Shown here in pieces: positions 23,531-31,777 of a stretch of DNA of 64,000 nt (its first letter is position 1; every line of letters begins with the position of its first letter). The stretch comes from Bacteroidales bacterium (GTDB lineage Bacteria > Bacteroidota > Bacteroidia > Bacteroidales > UBA932). Location of the stretch: positions 62,001 to 126,000 of the forward strand of contig JAFRNC010000002.1 in NCBI GenBank assembly GCA_017430365.1, read 5' to 3'. The notes below the pieces were generated by a model. The model did no database searches. It was given only the letters and a program-made list of their open reading frames with translations, and had not been told where the DNA came from. The position numbers and the translations under genes are program-made.

Positions 23531-24622
23531 TCACGCAAACAGGCTTCTAATGGATTCCAGATAATCTCTTGCCTGATTTTCGTCATAAGGATTCCCGAGT
23601 TTCTTGTAAATATAATTGGTCCTTTCCTTATTAAAACCATTATCTCTCAGTATTTGCAATCCAGGGAATGAACTGATAGGCTGGCGGGCCCTTTTGGCCA
23701 GCAGTTCACAGTAGTGGAATGACTTCTTGTGTCCTATGAACAGATAGTAATCATTCCCTCCTACCCTTACCTCATATCCAAAGTCAGCCTGTCTGCTCGT
23801 GATGGCTCCGGGCTCAATAGGAATGAACAAGTATCTCCGTTGATCATCATAATTCTTAATATAGTTTCTGCCTTCAGTTGAGAAAATGCGTCCTTCCATC
23901 TCGAATGAAGTCAAACTCGGATGCGAAAGAGCCAATTGTCCAACTCGCTCATTGAAATAATTGATGAATGCTCTATAACTGTCCGAGCAAGAATCGTTAT
24001 GGCACCTAAATGATGTAGGATTCCTAAAAATGGCATCTCTTTGAGCGAATTGTTCGTTCTCTGTCATTTCAATATAAACCGCCCTGCAAAGCCATTGGTC
24101 GCAAATGACAGGCAAAAAGGCCGGGTTAGATTCTATAGGATGAGAGGCAAAAAAGTACTGCAGCACTTTGGTAAAAAAAGCAGATCCGATTTGTTCTAAA
24201 TAAAAATCCCCTCCTTCGAGATTTCTATGCAACTCCATCTCATAAAACAATTCAGATAAGAGAATAAGAGCTTCGTTTAAGTCATTCGCTGTAGAGATAT
24301 GAATCAAAGCCTCGTTTAAATCAGCTTGAAAACGATTCAGTAAATCAATGTTTCTCTCCGAGTAGGCGACACTTGCATTTCGAGTTTTATTCCCCCACCA
24401 AAGAGTGGAGAGATATTTAATCCCTAATGGATACTCCTCGTTCCGCCATATCTCCAGAAGATTCTCGCGTGATAGTGCGGCACCATATTCTCGCCGAACC
24501 ATATCGGCAGCGGCAACAACCATAGGATGATTATTGGAGTGATTCAAGGCAAGGTTTATCCTCCCTTGCACGGGATACCGGATACCCCCTTCATAATTAA
24601 ACTGCAACAGTTGTTCAAACAT
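23531..24622 (-). CDS. Hypothetical protein, possibly with OGG-like fold
   Basis: A 363-residue helical protein. The segment ENLLEIWRNEEYPLGIKYLS followed by TLWWGNKTRN resembles the helix-hairpin part of bacterial proteins called 8-oxoguanine glycosylase (OGG)-fold proteins, which are found near defence genes, but the match is from memory and weak. The C-terminal 130 residues hold GYEVRVGGNDYYLFIGHKKS and SFPGLQILRDNGFNKERTNY. No signal peptide or membrane span is present. A TACTTTTG promoter element is 17 bases upstream of the ATG. AT-richer codons than the downstream core genes suggest it belongs to the accessory part. Confidence 0.5.
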   Translation of the reverse strand: MFEQLLQFNYEGGIRYPVQGRINLALNHSNNHPMVVAAADMVRREYGAALSRENLLEIWRNEEYPLGIKYLSTLWWGNKTRNASVAYSERNIDLLNRFQADLNEALIHISTANDLNEALILLSELFYEMELHRNLEGGDFYLEQIGSAFFTKVLQYFFASHPIESNPAFLPVICDQWLCRAVYIEMTENEQFAQRDAIFRNPTSFRCHNDSCSDSYRAFINYFNERVGQLALSHPSLTSFEMEGRIFSTEGRNYIKNYDDQRRYLFIPIEPGAITSRQADFGYEVRVGGNDYYLFIGHKKSFHYCELLAKRARQPISSFPGLQILRDNGFNKERTNYIYKKLGNPYDENQARDYLESIRSLFA

Positions 24623-24638
24623 ATAATTTTGTTTTTGT

Positions 24639-24646
24639 CAAAAGTA
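24639..24646 (-). promoter_or_regulatory. -7 promoter element for the 23531-24622 gene
   Basis: Minus strand TACTTTTG fits TAnnTTTG, 17 bases before the ATG. The rest of 24623-24860 holds no gene; it contains small palindromes (CCGGCTATGCCGG and TGCCGGAATCCGGCA at 24671-24692) of unknown meaning. Confidence 0.45.
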
Positions 24647-24811
24647 TATAATCTATCCCTACAATACAAACCGGCTATGCCGGAATCCGGCACAAACCAT
24701 CGAACCGGGCGATTAATCTAGTTTCTTCTCAAATTTAGCAAATTAATGGGACATTCCGAAATAACAATGACCAGCCTGCTCATTATGGTCTCAACCATAA
24801 AACAATTATCG

Positions 24812-24819
24812 TAACTTTG
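24812..24819 (+). promoter_or_regulatory. -7 promoter element for guaA
   Basis: TAACTTTG matches the -7 consensus, 42 bases before the ATG of the GMP synthase gene. No clear -33 element was found. Confidence 0.5.
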
Positions 24820-24860
24820 TGGTGAAGAATCCGGCAAATCAAACATAAATATTATACACT

Positions 24861-25844
24861 ATGAGTACTGTTAACGTACGCCCTGCGAATATGGAGCGGA
24901 TCACGACGGCCGAACTGGCCCAAAAATTCATTGAAGAACAGATCAAGGAACTGCGCGCGCAGATCGGTGACAAGAAAGTGCTGCTGGCCCTGTCCGGCGG
25001 TGTCGACTCATCGGTCGTGGCAGCCCTTCTCATCAAGGCCGTAGGCAGGCAGCTGGTATCCGTCCATGTCAATCACGGTCTCCTCCGCAAAGGTGAGGCC
25101 GAGCAGGTGGTGCGTGTCTTCCGCGATGAACTCCATGCCAATCTGGTCTACGTGGATGCTGCGGACCGCTTCCTCGACAAACTGGCCGGTGTGGCCGATC
25201 CCGAGCAGAAGCGCAAAATCATCGGTGCGGAGTTCATCCGCGTATTCGAAGAGGAAGCCCGCAAGTTGGACGGCATCAGTTTCCTGGCCCAGGGAACCAT
25301 CTATCCCGACATCATTGAATCGGGTCCCGTGAAATCGCACCACAATGTGGGCGGTCTTCCGGAAGACCTGCAATTCGAACTCGTGGAGCCCATCAAGCTG
25401 CTCTTCAAGGACGAAGTCCGGGTGGTCGGCAAGGAGCTGGGACTCCCCGACAACATGGTCTACCGCCAGCCTTTCCCCGGGCCCGGCCTGGGCGTACGCT
25501 GCACCGGTGCCATTACCCGTGACCGGCTGGAGGCCCTCCGCGAGAGCGACGCCATCCTGCGCGAGGAGTTTGCCAGGAACGGACTGGAAGGGAAGGTTTG
25601 GCAATACTTCACAATAGTCCCTGACTACAAGTCGACCGGCATCAAGGACAACAAGCGCAGCTGGGACTGGCCGGTCATCATCCGTGCCGTCAATACCCGC
25701 GATGCTATGACCGCCGCCATCGAAGAGATCCCCTACGAACTGCTGCATCACATTACGAAACGCATAATTACGGAAGTGCCGGGCGTTAACCGCGTTCTCT
25801 ACGACCTGACCCCGAAACCGACGGGAACGATCGAGTGGGAATAG
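24861..25844 (+). CDS. guaA: GMP synthase, ATP-pyrophosphatase and dimerisation domains only
   Basis: A 327-residue protein that covers only the C-terminal two-thirds of a usual GuaA (about 510-525 residues). The ATP-pyrophosphatase loop is intact: [11 protein letters not shown] at 41-51, then [12 protein letters not shown]. The dimerisation part is also complete, with [13 protein letters not shown] and the final [12 protein letters not shown]. It should adenylate XMP and aminate it to GMP. The N-terminal class I glutamine amidotransferase domain is absent, so the enzyme must use free ammonia or a separate glutaminase subunit, as in archaeal GuaAa/GuaAb. No glutaminase gene lies nearby. The start is supported by [16 protein letters not shown] being unlike any amidotransferase end. 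A terminator follows the gene. Confidence 0.85.
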   Translation: MSTVNVRPANMERITTAELAQKFIEEQIKELRAQIGDKKVLLALSGGVDSSVVAALLIKAVGRQLVSVHVNHGLLRKGEAEQVVRVFRDELHANLVYVDAADRFLDKLAGVADPEQKRKIIGAEFIRVFEEEARKLDGISFLAQGTIYPDIIESGPVKSHHNVGGLPEDLQFELVEPIKLLFKDEVRVVGKELGLPDNMVYRQPFPGPGLGVRCTGAITRDRLEALRESDAILREEFARNGLEGKVWQYFTIVPDYKSTGIKDNKRSWDWPVIIRAVNTRDAMTAAIEEIPYELLHHITKRIITEVPGVNRVLYDLTPKPTGTIEWE

Positions 25845-25876
25845 CAGTCCCTTGTACGGGAATCTACCAACATTTG

Positions 25877-25909
25877 GGGATTGACATTTCAACGTCAATC
25901 CCTTATTTT
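25877..25909 (+). terminator. Terminator of guaA
   Basis: GGGATTGAC (25877-25885) pairs perfectly with GTCAATCCC (25894-25902), followed by TTATTTTT. The T-rich tail is also part of the next gene's promoter element. Confidence 0.8.
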
Positions 25910-25911
25910 TG
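25904..25911 (+). promoter_or_regulatory. -7 promoter element for the zinc transporter gene
   Basis: TATTTTTG lies 8 bases before the ATG at 25920, implying an almost leaderless mRNA. It overlaps the T tail of the guaA terminator. Confidence 0.5.
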
Positions 25912-25919
25912 CCGGTGAT

Positions 25920-26864
25920 ATGGAAGAAGGACATCATCACGCACATCACCATCACCATCACGTCGCCGAAGCGGCGGAATCGGCTTCCCTCAGGGGAATT
26001 TATCTGGTATCCATTACGCTGAATCTCGCCTTTGTCTTCGTCGAAGCTGGTATCGGACTCTGGAAAGGGTCTCTCGGACTTTTGTCCGACGCCGGGCACA
26101 ACCTGAGCGACGTCTTCTCCCTCGTCCTCGCCCTCATAGCCTTCCGCCTGGCCTCGACGCACAGCACAAAGCGTTTTACCTACGGATACCGTAAAGGCTC
26201 GATCCTGATCTCCCTGCTCAATGCAGTCATACTGCTGGTGGCTGTCGGCGCCATCCTGGTGGAGAGTTTCCATAAACTCTTCAACCCGCAGGCGCTTGAC
26301 GGGAAGGCCGTCGCATGGACGGCAGGCATAGGCATCCTGATCAACGGACTGACCGCCTTCCTGCTGATGAAACATCAGAAACACGACATCAATACGCGCG
26401 GAGCATTCCTGCATATGGCCGCCGATACTCTAGTTTCGGTCGGTGTCGTTATTTCGGGCATCGTCATAGCGATGACCGGCTGGACGGTCATCGATCCCGT
26501 CATAGGCATATGCATCGCACTCGTGATACTCGTAAGCACATGGAAACTGCTTGCCGAAAGCGTCAGGATGAGCATGGATGCCGTGCCTGAAGACATAGAT
26601 GCCGAAGCGGTAAAGCAGAAGATGGAATCCACAGCCGGGGTAAGCAGCGTACACCATCTGCACATCTGGCCGATCAGTACTACCGAAACCGCACTGACCG
26701 CACATGTCGTCGTCCAGCCGGCTTCCGATCCTGAAACAGCAGTCCGCGAAATCAAGCGGGAACTGCGGGGAATGGGCATCCTTCATGCGACACTGGAAAC
26801 GGAGACGAAGGACCATCCCTGCACGGACGGGGAAGACGGCTGCCACGGGGCGGACGGCCATTGA
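25920..26864 (+). CDS. Cation diffusion facilitator (zinc efflux)
   Basis: A 314-residue CDF transporter. The N-terminus is very His-rich (GHHHAHHHHHHVAEAAE), as in zinc exporters of the ZitB/CzcD group. Six membrane segments follow. The zinc site residues are seen in LSDAGHNLSDVFSLVL (His and Asp on helix 2) and AFLHMAADTLVSVG (His and Asp on helix 5). The cytoplasmic C-terminal domain holds HHLHIWPISTTETALTAHVV. It would export Zn2+ in exchange for protons. ATG 25920 is chosen because the promoter element ends at 25911. It has its own promoter and is followed by the DUF389 gene after 70 bases. Confidence 0.9.
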   Translation: MEEGHHHAHHHHHHVAEAAESASLRGIYLVSITLNLAFVFVEAGIGLWKGSLGLLSDAGHNLSDVFSLVLALIAFRLASTHSTKRFTYGYRKGSILISLLNAVILLVAVGAILVESFHKLFNPQALDGKAVAWTAGIGILINGLTAFLLMKHQKHDINTRGAFLHMAADTLVSVGVVISGIVIAMTGWTVIDPVIGICIALVILVSTWKLLAESVRMSMDAVPEDIDAEAVKQKMESTAGVSSVHHLHIWPISTTETALTAHVVVQPASDPETAVREIKRELRGMGILHATLETETKDHPCTDGEDGCHGADGH

Positions 26865-26895
26865 CTGTTTTATCATGAAAATATGACGCAGATAA

Positions 26896-26925
26896 TTGGG
26901 CATTTCGCCTCTTTTATTATCTTTG
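26896..26925 (+). promoter_or_regulatory. Promoter for the DUF389 gene
   Basis: TTG at 26896-26898, a 19-base spacer and TATCTTTG at 26918-26925 make a near-ideal promoter for this phylum. The ATG is 9 bases later, so the leader is a few bases at most. Confidence 0.8.
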
Positions 26926-26934
26926 TCATTGATC

Positions 26935-28068
26935 ATGAACAGATTCACACGATACCTCCGTCACATCGTCTATCTGGAAGACGCCATCGACCGGGCTTCT
27001 GCCGCTGAAGCCATCAAGAAGAACATAGCATTCCGCGGGCCGAATGTCATAATACTCGCCTGCGCAATCATAATCGCTTCCGTCGGCCTCAACGTCAACT
27101 CGATTCCGGTCATTATCGGCGCCATGTTGATTTCGCCGGTGATGGGTCCCATCATAGGATTCGGCCTCGGTCTCGGAACGAACGATACCGAGCTCCTCAA
27201 GAATTCCGCGAAGAATTTCATCGTGATGGTGGTCATCAGCATCATCGTGGCCAGCCTCTACTTCCTGATCTCTCCGCTGCGGCTGAACAACCCCACGGAA
27301 TTGCTCGCGCGAACCCGCCCGACCATCTACGACGTACTCATCGCGTTGTTCGGCGGCACTGCGGGAATGTTGGAAAATGCCCGCAAAGAGCGCGGTACCG
27401 TCATTTCGGGCGTTGCCATAGCCACCGCCCTGATGCCCCCGCTATGTACGATAGGATACGGCATCGCGACCCTTAAAGTCAACTACATTTTCGGAGCCTT
27501 CTATCTGTTCCTGATAAACAGCTTCTTCATCGCCCTGGCCACCTTCCTCGTAAACAAGTTCCTCGGCTTCGAGAGCGTCGCGACTGATGAATTGCACAGA
27601 AAGAGAAATCCCCGCGTTGTGGCCGCCGTCCTTCTTGTGATGACTGTTCCAAGTATAATTACGGCTATCGGCACCATCCGCGACAACAACTTTGCAATCA
27701 ACGCCGAGCGCTTCGTACAGAGCAACAAGACTTTAGGCTCAAGCTATATTTTCGACCACCAGATTAATCTGAGCGGACGTCACCAGACCCTTGACATCTA
27801 CCTTGCAGGCGAGGCGCTTGACTACACGGCCAAGCAGATCCTGCTCAAAAACGCCTACAGTTACGGGCTGCACAGCGACCAGATCATTTTCCACGAAGAA
27901 GCCGCCGTACAGAATTTCAACAAGAACGAAGTGATACGCGACCTTAACAGCCATTACCTCAACACCATACAGGAGCTGAACAAACGTATCACCGAACTGG
28001 AGGTGGAACTCGCCAAATACAAGGGCGCCGAAAAGGCCGCTGCCGCATCCGATACCACTTCGAAATAA
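26935..28068 (+). CDS. DUF389 (TIGR00341-like) membrane protein
   Basis: A 377-residue protein from ATG 26935 (MNRFTRYLRHIVYLED). The DUF389 membrane core is plain: VIIGAMLISPVMGPIIGFGL, then ALFGGTAGMLENARKERG and GVAIATALMPPLCTIGYGIA, with about six spans. The remaining 130 residues are hydrophilic and end in a coiled coil (LNKRITELEVELAKYKG). The family is widespread but its transport activity is not established. Its position next to a zinc exporter is noted, without implying a shared substrate. Confidence 0.8.
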   Translation: MNRFTRYLRHIVYLEDAIDRASAAEAIKKNIAFRGPNVIILACAIIIASVGLNVNSIPVIIGAMLISPVMGPIIGFGLGLGTNDTELLKNSAKNFIVMVVISIIVASLYFLISPLRLNNPTELLARTRPTIYDVLIALFGGTAGMLENARKERGTVISGVAIATALMPPLCTIGYGIATLKVNYIFGAFYLFLINSFFIALATFLVNKFLGFESVATDELHRKRNPRVVAAVLLVMTVPSIITAIGTIRDNNFAINAERFVQSNKTLGSSYIFDHQINLSGRHQTLDIYLAGEALDYTAKQILLKNAYSYGLHSDQIIFHEEAAVQNFNKNEVIRDLNSHYLNTIQELNKRITELEVELAKYKGAEKAAAASDTTSK

Positions 28069-28079
28069 AACCTATTCCA

Positions 28080-29075
28080 ATGACCGATCCAGTTTATTCC
28101 GCATCTGAAAACCGTTACGGACAAATGCCTTACCGGCGTTGCGGCCGCTCAGGTGTCCTTCTCCCCGCACTCTCGCTCGGCCTCTGGCACAATTTCGGGT
28201 CCCGCAAACCATTCGCGGACGCGAAAGCCATGGCCCACTTCGCCTTCGACCATGGCATCTGCCACTTCGACCTGGCAAACAACTACGGGCCGGAATACGG
28301 TACCGCGGAAGAGAACTTCGGCAAGCTCATGGCCGCTTCGCTGCGGCCTTACCGCGACGAGTTGTTTATCAGTTCGAAGGCCGGATGGGACATGTGGCCA
28401 GGACCCTACGGAAACTGGGGCTCCCGCAAATACCTGATGTCCAGCCTGGACCAGAGCCTCAGGCGGATGAATATCGACTACGTGGACATATTCTACTCCC
28501 ATCGCTGGGATCCCGAAACACCGCTGGAAGAGACCATGCAGGCCCTCGTAGACATCGTGCGTCAGGGCAAGGCTTTGTATGTGGGCCTGTCGCGCTATCC
28601 GGTTGAAGAAGCTGCGAAAGCATACCGTTATCTGGCAGAACGCGACGTGCCATGCCTCCTCTACCAGGACCGTTTCAATATCATCGACAGGAATCCCGAC
28701 AAGACCGGACTGATCGACCTCAGCAAGGAAAACGGCACGGGTTTCATCTCCTTCTCCCCTCTCCAGCAGGGCCTTCTGACCAACCGGTACCTGCAGGGCG
28801 TTCCGGCGGATTCACGAATGGCTGCCGGAACTTCTTTGAACCCTTCCGTTCTGACAAAAGAACTGCTTCAGTCGCTCAGGAGACTGGACGGAATCGCCCG
28901 CCGGCGCGGGCAGAGCCTGGCCGCCATGGCACTCTCCTGGCTGCTCCGCGACGAACGCGTCACCTCGGTCATAATCGGGGCAAGTTCAGTCTCACAGCTC
29001 CAGGACAATCTCAAGGCCGTTGAAAATCTTGATTTCACCGAAGAGGAACTCCTGGAGATAGACAGGCTTTTCTGA
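28080..29075 (+). CDS. Aldo/keto reductase, YghZ (L-glyceraldehyde 3-phosphate reductase) type
   Basis: A 331-residue TIM-barrel NADPH-dependent reductase. Family marks are FDLANNYGPEYGTAEENFG with the catalytic Tyr, the Lys in FISSKAGWDMW, the His in DIFYSHRWDPETPLEETM, and the cofactor site near VIIGASSVSQLQDNL. The WPGPYGNWGSRKYL insertion marks the YghZ subgroup, which reduces L-glyceraldehyde 3-phosphate and methylglyoxal-like aldehydes. The ATG at 28080 is 11 bases after the DUF389 stop. The next gene begins 11 bases downstream. Confidence 0.85.
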   Translation: MTDPVYSASENRYGQMPYRRCGRSGVLLPALSLGLWHNFGSRKPFADAKAMAHFAFDHGICHFDLANNYGPEYGTAEENFGKLMAASLRPYRDELFISSKAGWDMWPGPYGNWGSRKYLMSSLDQSLRRMNIDYVDIFYSHRWDPETPLEETMQALVDIVRQGKALYVGLSRYPVEEAAKAYRYLAERDVPCLLYQDRFNIIDRNPDKTGLIDLSKENGTGFISFSPLQQGLLTNRYLQGVPADSRMAAGTSLNPSVLTKELLQSLRRLDGIARRRGQSLAAMALSWLLRDERVTSVIIGASSVSQLQDNLKAVENLDFTEEELLEIDRLF

Positions 29076-29086
29076 AGCGGCCGGGA

Positions 29087-29761
29087 ATGTCGATCTTCAA
29101 CAAGAAAACCGCCCTCGGGGAAGGTTTCAGCATCAGCGGTCCGGAACTGCTTATAAAGGCCGTCCGCGGATGCGGAATGATACCTTTTTTTGAAAACCCC
29201 ATACCGGGCTACTCCGTTGAGGAGATGACTCCCCCGGACCACTGGTTCGACAGCGAGACGCTAGGTCCGTGGGACTGGAAGATAGACGCAGTACAGACAG
29301 GAAACATAGCCTACGGGAAATTCCTGTGGAACGGGAAAGCCGCGTTCGCTTCGGCGGACTGCTACAGGGACCTGCTCAATTACCGCCGTTCGCTTCCTAA
29401 GTATTCCCTCAAAGAAAGCGACAGGCAGGCCTATGAGGCCGTATGCCGTGCGGGAACTCTTACAAGCCGTGAACTGCGGCGGATATGCGGACTGAAAAAG
29501 GCGCAGATGGACGCCATCCTTACCCGCCTTCAGCAGCAGACACTACTGGTCATAGGCGACTTTGAACGGGTTTACAAGGGTGAATTCCTCACTTACGAGG
29601 GATGGCAGCTCGCCTCGTTCTGCCGCCCCGAAGATCTTTTCGAATACGATCTTGACAGTCCGTATCGAAGCCCTGCCGAATCCCGGCAGCGCCTGATGGA
29701 AATTGTCCTGGCGAACGCACCGCACGCCACACAGTCCCAGATAGACAAAATGCTCGGATAG
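29087..29761 (+). CDS. AlkZ-related winged-helix protein
   Basis: A 224-residue protein. It has the look of the short relatives of the AlkZ/YcaQ DNA glycosylases: VRGCGMIPFFENPIPGYSVE, then WDWKIDAVQTGNIAYGKFLW, and later a winged-helix part TLTSRELRRICGLKKAQMDA. The catalytic QxD motif of true AlkZ enzymes is not evident in full, so glycosylase action is uncertain. It follows the aldo/keto reductase in the same direction. The next gene is convergent and ends 9 bases away. Confidence 0.55.
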   Translation: MSIFNKKTALGEGFSISGPELLIKAVRGCGMIPFFENPIPGYSVEEMTPPDHWFDSETLGPWDWKIDAVQTGNIAYGKFLWNGKAAFASADCYRDLLNYRRSLPKYSLKESDRQAYEAVCRAGTLTSRELRRICGLKKAQMDAILTRLQQQTLLVIGDFERVYKGEFLTYEGWQLASFCRPEDLFEYDLDSPYRSPAESRQRLMEIVLANAPHATQSQIDKMLG

Positions 29762-29770
29762 AAGGACGGT

Positions 29771-30589
29771 CTAGCTCTGGTTCCTTTTCACCTTCAGTAA
29801 GAACCAGACGGACAGGGCAAGGCCGAGTACCACGGTTATCACGGACGCCTCGGCGCCGAACGCCCCTCCGGTGAGGATATCCGGACCGCTCACCCTGGGC
29901 TGCAGCAGTGATACACCTGCGTCCCCGCCGGAGACCTGGAATCCGAAAATATTGCCCTGCATGAAGTTCCAGGCCCAATGGATTCCTATAGGCATCCAGA
30001 GAGTACCCGAACACTTGTAAGCTGCTCCAAGCAGAAGACCGGCCTCGATTGCGATTGCAAGCGACGACCACCATGTTGCTCCGGGCTGCCCGTAGTGCAT
30101 CGCACCGAAAATGAGCGATGATACCGCAAGGGCCACTGTGAATCCCCATTTCTCGTCTATCCAGCGGAACAGGACGCCACGGAACACGATTTCCTCCCCG
30201 ACGCCCACGCAGAGGAAAAGGAAGAATGCCGAAATGAGATAGAGAGGCTTGTCGGTTCCCGCTCCGTCGATACGGTAGATACCGAAGACGAACATCACCA
30301 TGACGACCAGGATGAAGAAACCGGCACCGACAGCAAGGCCATTCAGGGTTTCACCTGCGAGGCGCGGCATCGGGATATCGCGTGCCGGATGTCTTTCAAA
30401 CCATTTCACGAATAATCCATATAAGGCCAGCATAGCAGCGGAGACCGCGGTATAGACAATCCATTTCAGCCACTCCGGAGAAACTGCGTCCCCGGCAGCC
30501 TCCGCTAGGGCCATCATTATAAGTGCAAGGGCCAGGCTTGCCAGAAGCAGGAGTATCCACTTCCATACAGGCATCGACTTTATTGACAT
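29771..30589 (-). CDS. CPBP-family intramembrane metalloprotease
   Basis: A 272-residue membrane protein with about eight spans. The CPBP (Abi) signature is complete: GVGEEIVFRGVLFRWIDE with Glu132-Glu133 and Arg, FGAMHYGQPG with His165, and MPIGIHWAWNFMQG with His204. These residues form the active site of Rce1-like proteases inside the membrane. Substrates in bacteria are mostly unknown; some members confer bacteriocin self-immunity. ATG 30589 (MSIKSMPVWKW) is chosen; a longer frame would overlap the exonuclease gene upstream. It lies 11 bases after that gene on the same strand. Confidence 0.85.
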   Translation of the reverse strand: MSIKSMPVWKWILLLLASLALALIMMALAEAAGDAVSPEWLKWIVYTAVSAAMLALYGLFVKWFERHPARDIPMPRLAGETLNGLAVGAGFFILVVMVMFVFGIYRIDGAGTDKPLYLISAFFLFLCVGVGEEIVFRGVLFRWIDEKWGFTVALAVSSLIFGAMHYGQPGATWWSSLAIAIEAGLLLGAAYKCSGTLWMPIGIHWAWNFMQGNIFGFQVSGGDAGVSLLQPRVSGPDILTGGAFGAEASVITVVLGLALSVWFLLKVKRNQS

Positions 30590-30600
30590 ATTCCTGATGA

Positions 30601-31095
30601 TTACATTATTTTCAAAGCGATCATGGCGCAAGCCTCGGCATCGGCCAGGGCGTGGTGATGCCGTTTCAGTTCATATCCGCAGGCTTCAGCCACGGTCTGG
30701 AGTTGATGGTTTTCGATAGTGCGGCCGAAACAGCGGCGGGAAGCGACAAGGGTGTCGTGGAACAGATAATCGGGGTAATCCATCTGATAGACCCTGAATA
30801 CGGCTTTGAGACATCCTTCGTCAAAACGGGCGTTATGCGCAACCAGCGGAAGACCTTCGATCCGGGGTGCTATCTGCCTCCATACCTGCGGAAAAACCGG
30901 TGCCCGGTCGGTATCCTCAGGCCCGAGTCCGTGGACACGCCGGCAGAACCAGCGATAATACTCTGGCTCGGGCTTGATGAGGCTGTAGAAGGAATCCACT
31001 ACTTCGCCACCGCGCACAACCACTACGCCGACGCTGCAGACGCTGCTCGGCTGCTCGTTCGCCGTCTCGAAATCTATTGCAGCGAAGTTGTTCAT
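30601..31095 (-). CDS. DnaQ-like 3'-5' exonuclease
   Basis: A 164-residue single-domain DEDDh exonuclease. Exo I is FAAIDFETA (Asp8, Glu10), Exo II is PLVAHNARFDEGCL, and Exo III is HHHALADAEACAM with the His four residues before Asp. It is close in size to the DNA polymerase III epsilon family, but a stand-alone form. It would degrade DNA or RNA from the 3' end using two metal ions. It is the first gene before the CPBP protease in a two-gene minus-strand group. Confidence 0.85.
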   Translation of the reverse strand: MNNFAAIDFETANEQPSSVCSVGVVVVRGGEVVDSFYSLIKPEPEYYRWFCRRVHGLGPEDTDRAPVFPQVWRQIAPRIEGLPLVAHNARFDEGCLKAVFRVYQMDYPDYLFHDTLVASRRCFGRTIENHQLQTVAEACGYELKRHHHALADAEACAMIALKIM

Positions 31096-31133
31096 CCAAT
31101 TATGCAGGTACCCCGGTCAAAGGCGTCACCGCT

Positions 31134-31769
31134 TTACCATTTGTTGTAATGGATGTTGTCGGGATTCCACTTGTCCTTGGGTTCGGGGTTCTCGGCGGGA
31201 ACGCCGACCGGAACGATTGCAAGCGGAGTCACGTTGGCGGGCAGACCGAGATATGCGCTGATACGCTCCACGCTTTTCTCATTGGGGTAGCATGAGAGCC
31301 ATACGGCGCCCAGGTCCAGGGCCGTGGCGGCAAGCAGCATGTTTTCAGTGGCTGCGGAGCAGTCTTCATACCAATAGCCGTTCGGCCTGGGGACAGGCTC
31401 TGCGTCAGCCTCGGCCCCATGCGGCTTGACCATGCGCGTGGTCTCGCCGCAGACAATGATTACGGCACCGGCATCGACGACCATTTTCTTGTGCCGTTCG
31501 CCTTCGTAAAGGCCGGCCTTGACATCATCGTCCGTAATGACGACGAAACGCCAGGGCCTGACATCGGCGGCTGTCGGGGCAGCCATCGCGGCGCCGAGAA
31601 GCGTGTTGATCTGTTCCTCAGTGAGTTTTTCTCCGGTGAAGGCCCGGATGCTGGTACGCGCCTTGATCACATCGAGCGCACTTTTCTGTACCGGAGCATT
31701 ATCCTTGCAGCAGGCTGCGGCTAGGAGAAGCACGGCCGCCATCGTGAATACGGTTGCTATTCTTCTCAT
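31134..31769 (-). CDS. Nitroreductase-family lipoprotein
   Basis: A 211-residue protein starting MRRIATVFTMAAVLLLAAAC, an SPII signal peptide with a Cys for lipidation (two adjacent Cys). The nitroreductase fold is shown by VIKARTSIRAFTGEKLTEEQ, AAMAAPTAADVRPWRFVVI, AATENMLLAATALDLGAVWL and the final AIVPVGVPAENPEPKDKWN. These enzymes bind FMN and reduce nitro or quinone compounds with NAD(P)H. An exported, lipid-anchored form is unusual because FMN and NAD(P)H are mainly cytoplasmic. It begins 8 bases after the ferredoxin-type aldo/keto reductase on the same strand. Confidence 0.8.
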   Translation of the reverse strand: MRRIATVFTMAAVLLLAAACCKDNAPVQKSALDVIKARTSIRAFTGEKLTEEQINTLLGAAMAAPTAADVRPWRFVVITDDDVKAGLYEGERHKKMVVDAGAVIIVCGETTRMVKPHGAEADAEPVPRPNGYWYEDCSAATENMLLAATALDLGAVWLSCYPNEKSVERISAYLGLPANVTPLAIVPVGVPAENPEPKDKWNPDNIHYNKW

Positions 31770-31777
31770 GACAATAA

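Noticed and set aside
24671..24692. Palindromes CCGGCTATGCCGG and TGCCGGAATCCGGCA as attachment site
   Set aside because: No matching copy at the other side of the accessory region was seen.
25008..26414. Long minus-strand frame across guaA and the zinc transporter
   Set aside because: It covers two well-supported genes on the other strand and has no motif.
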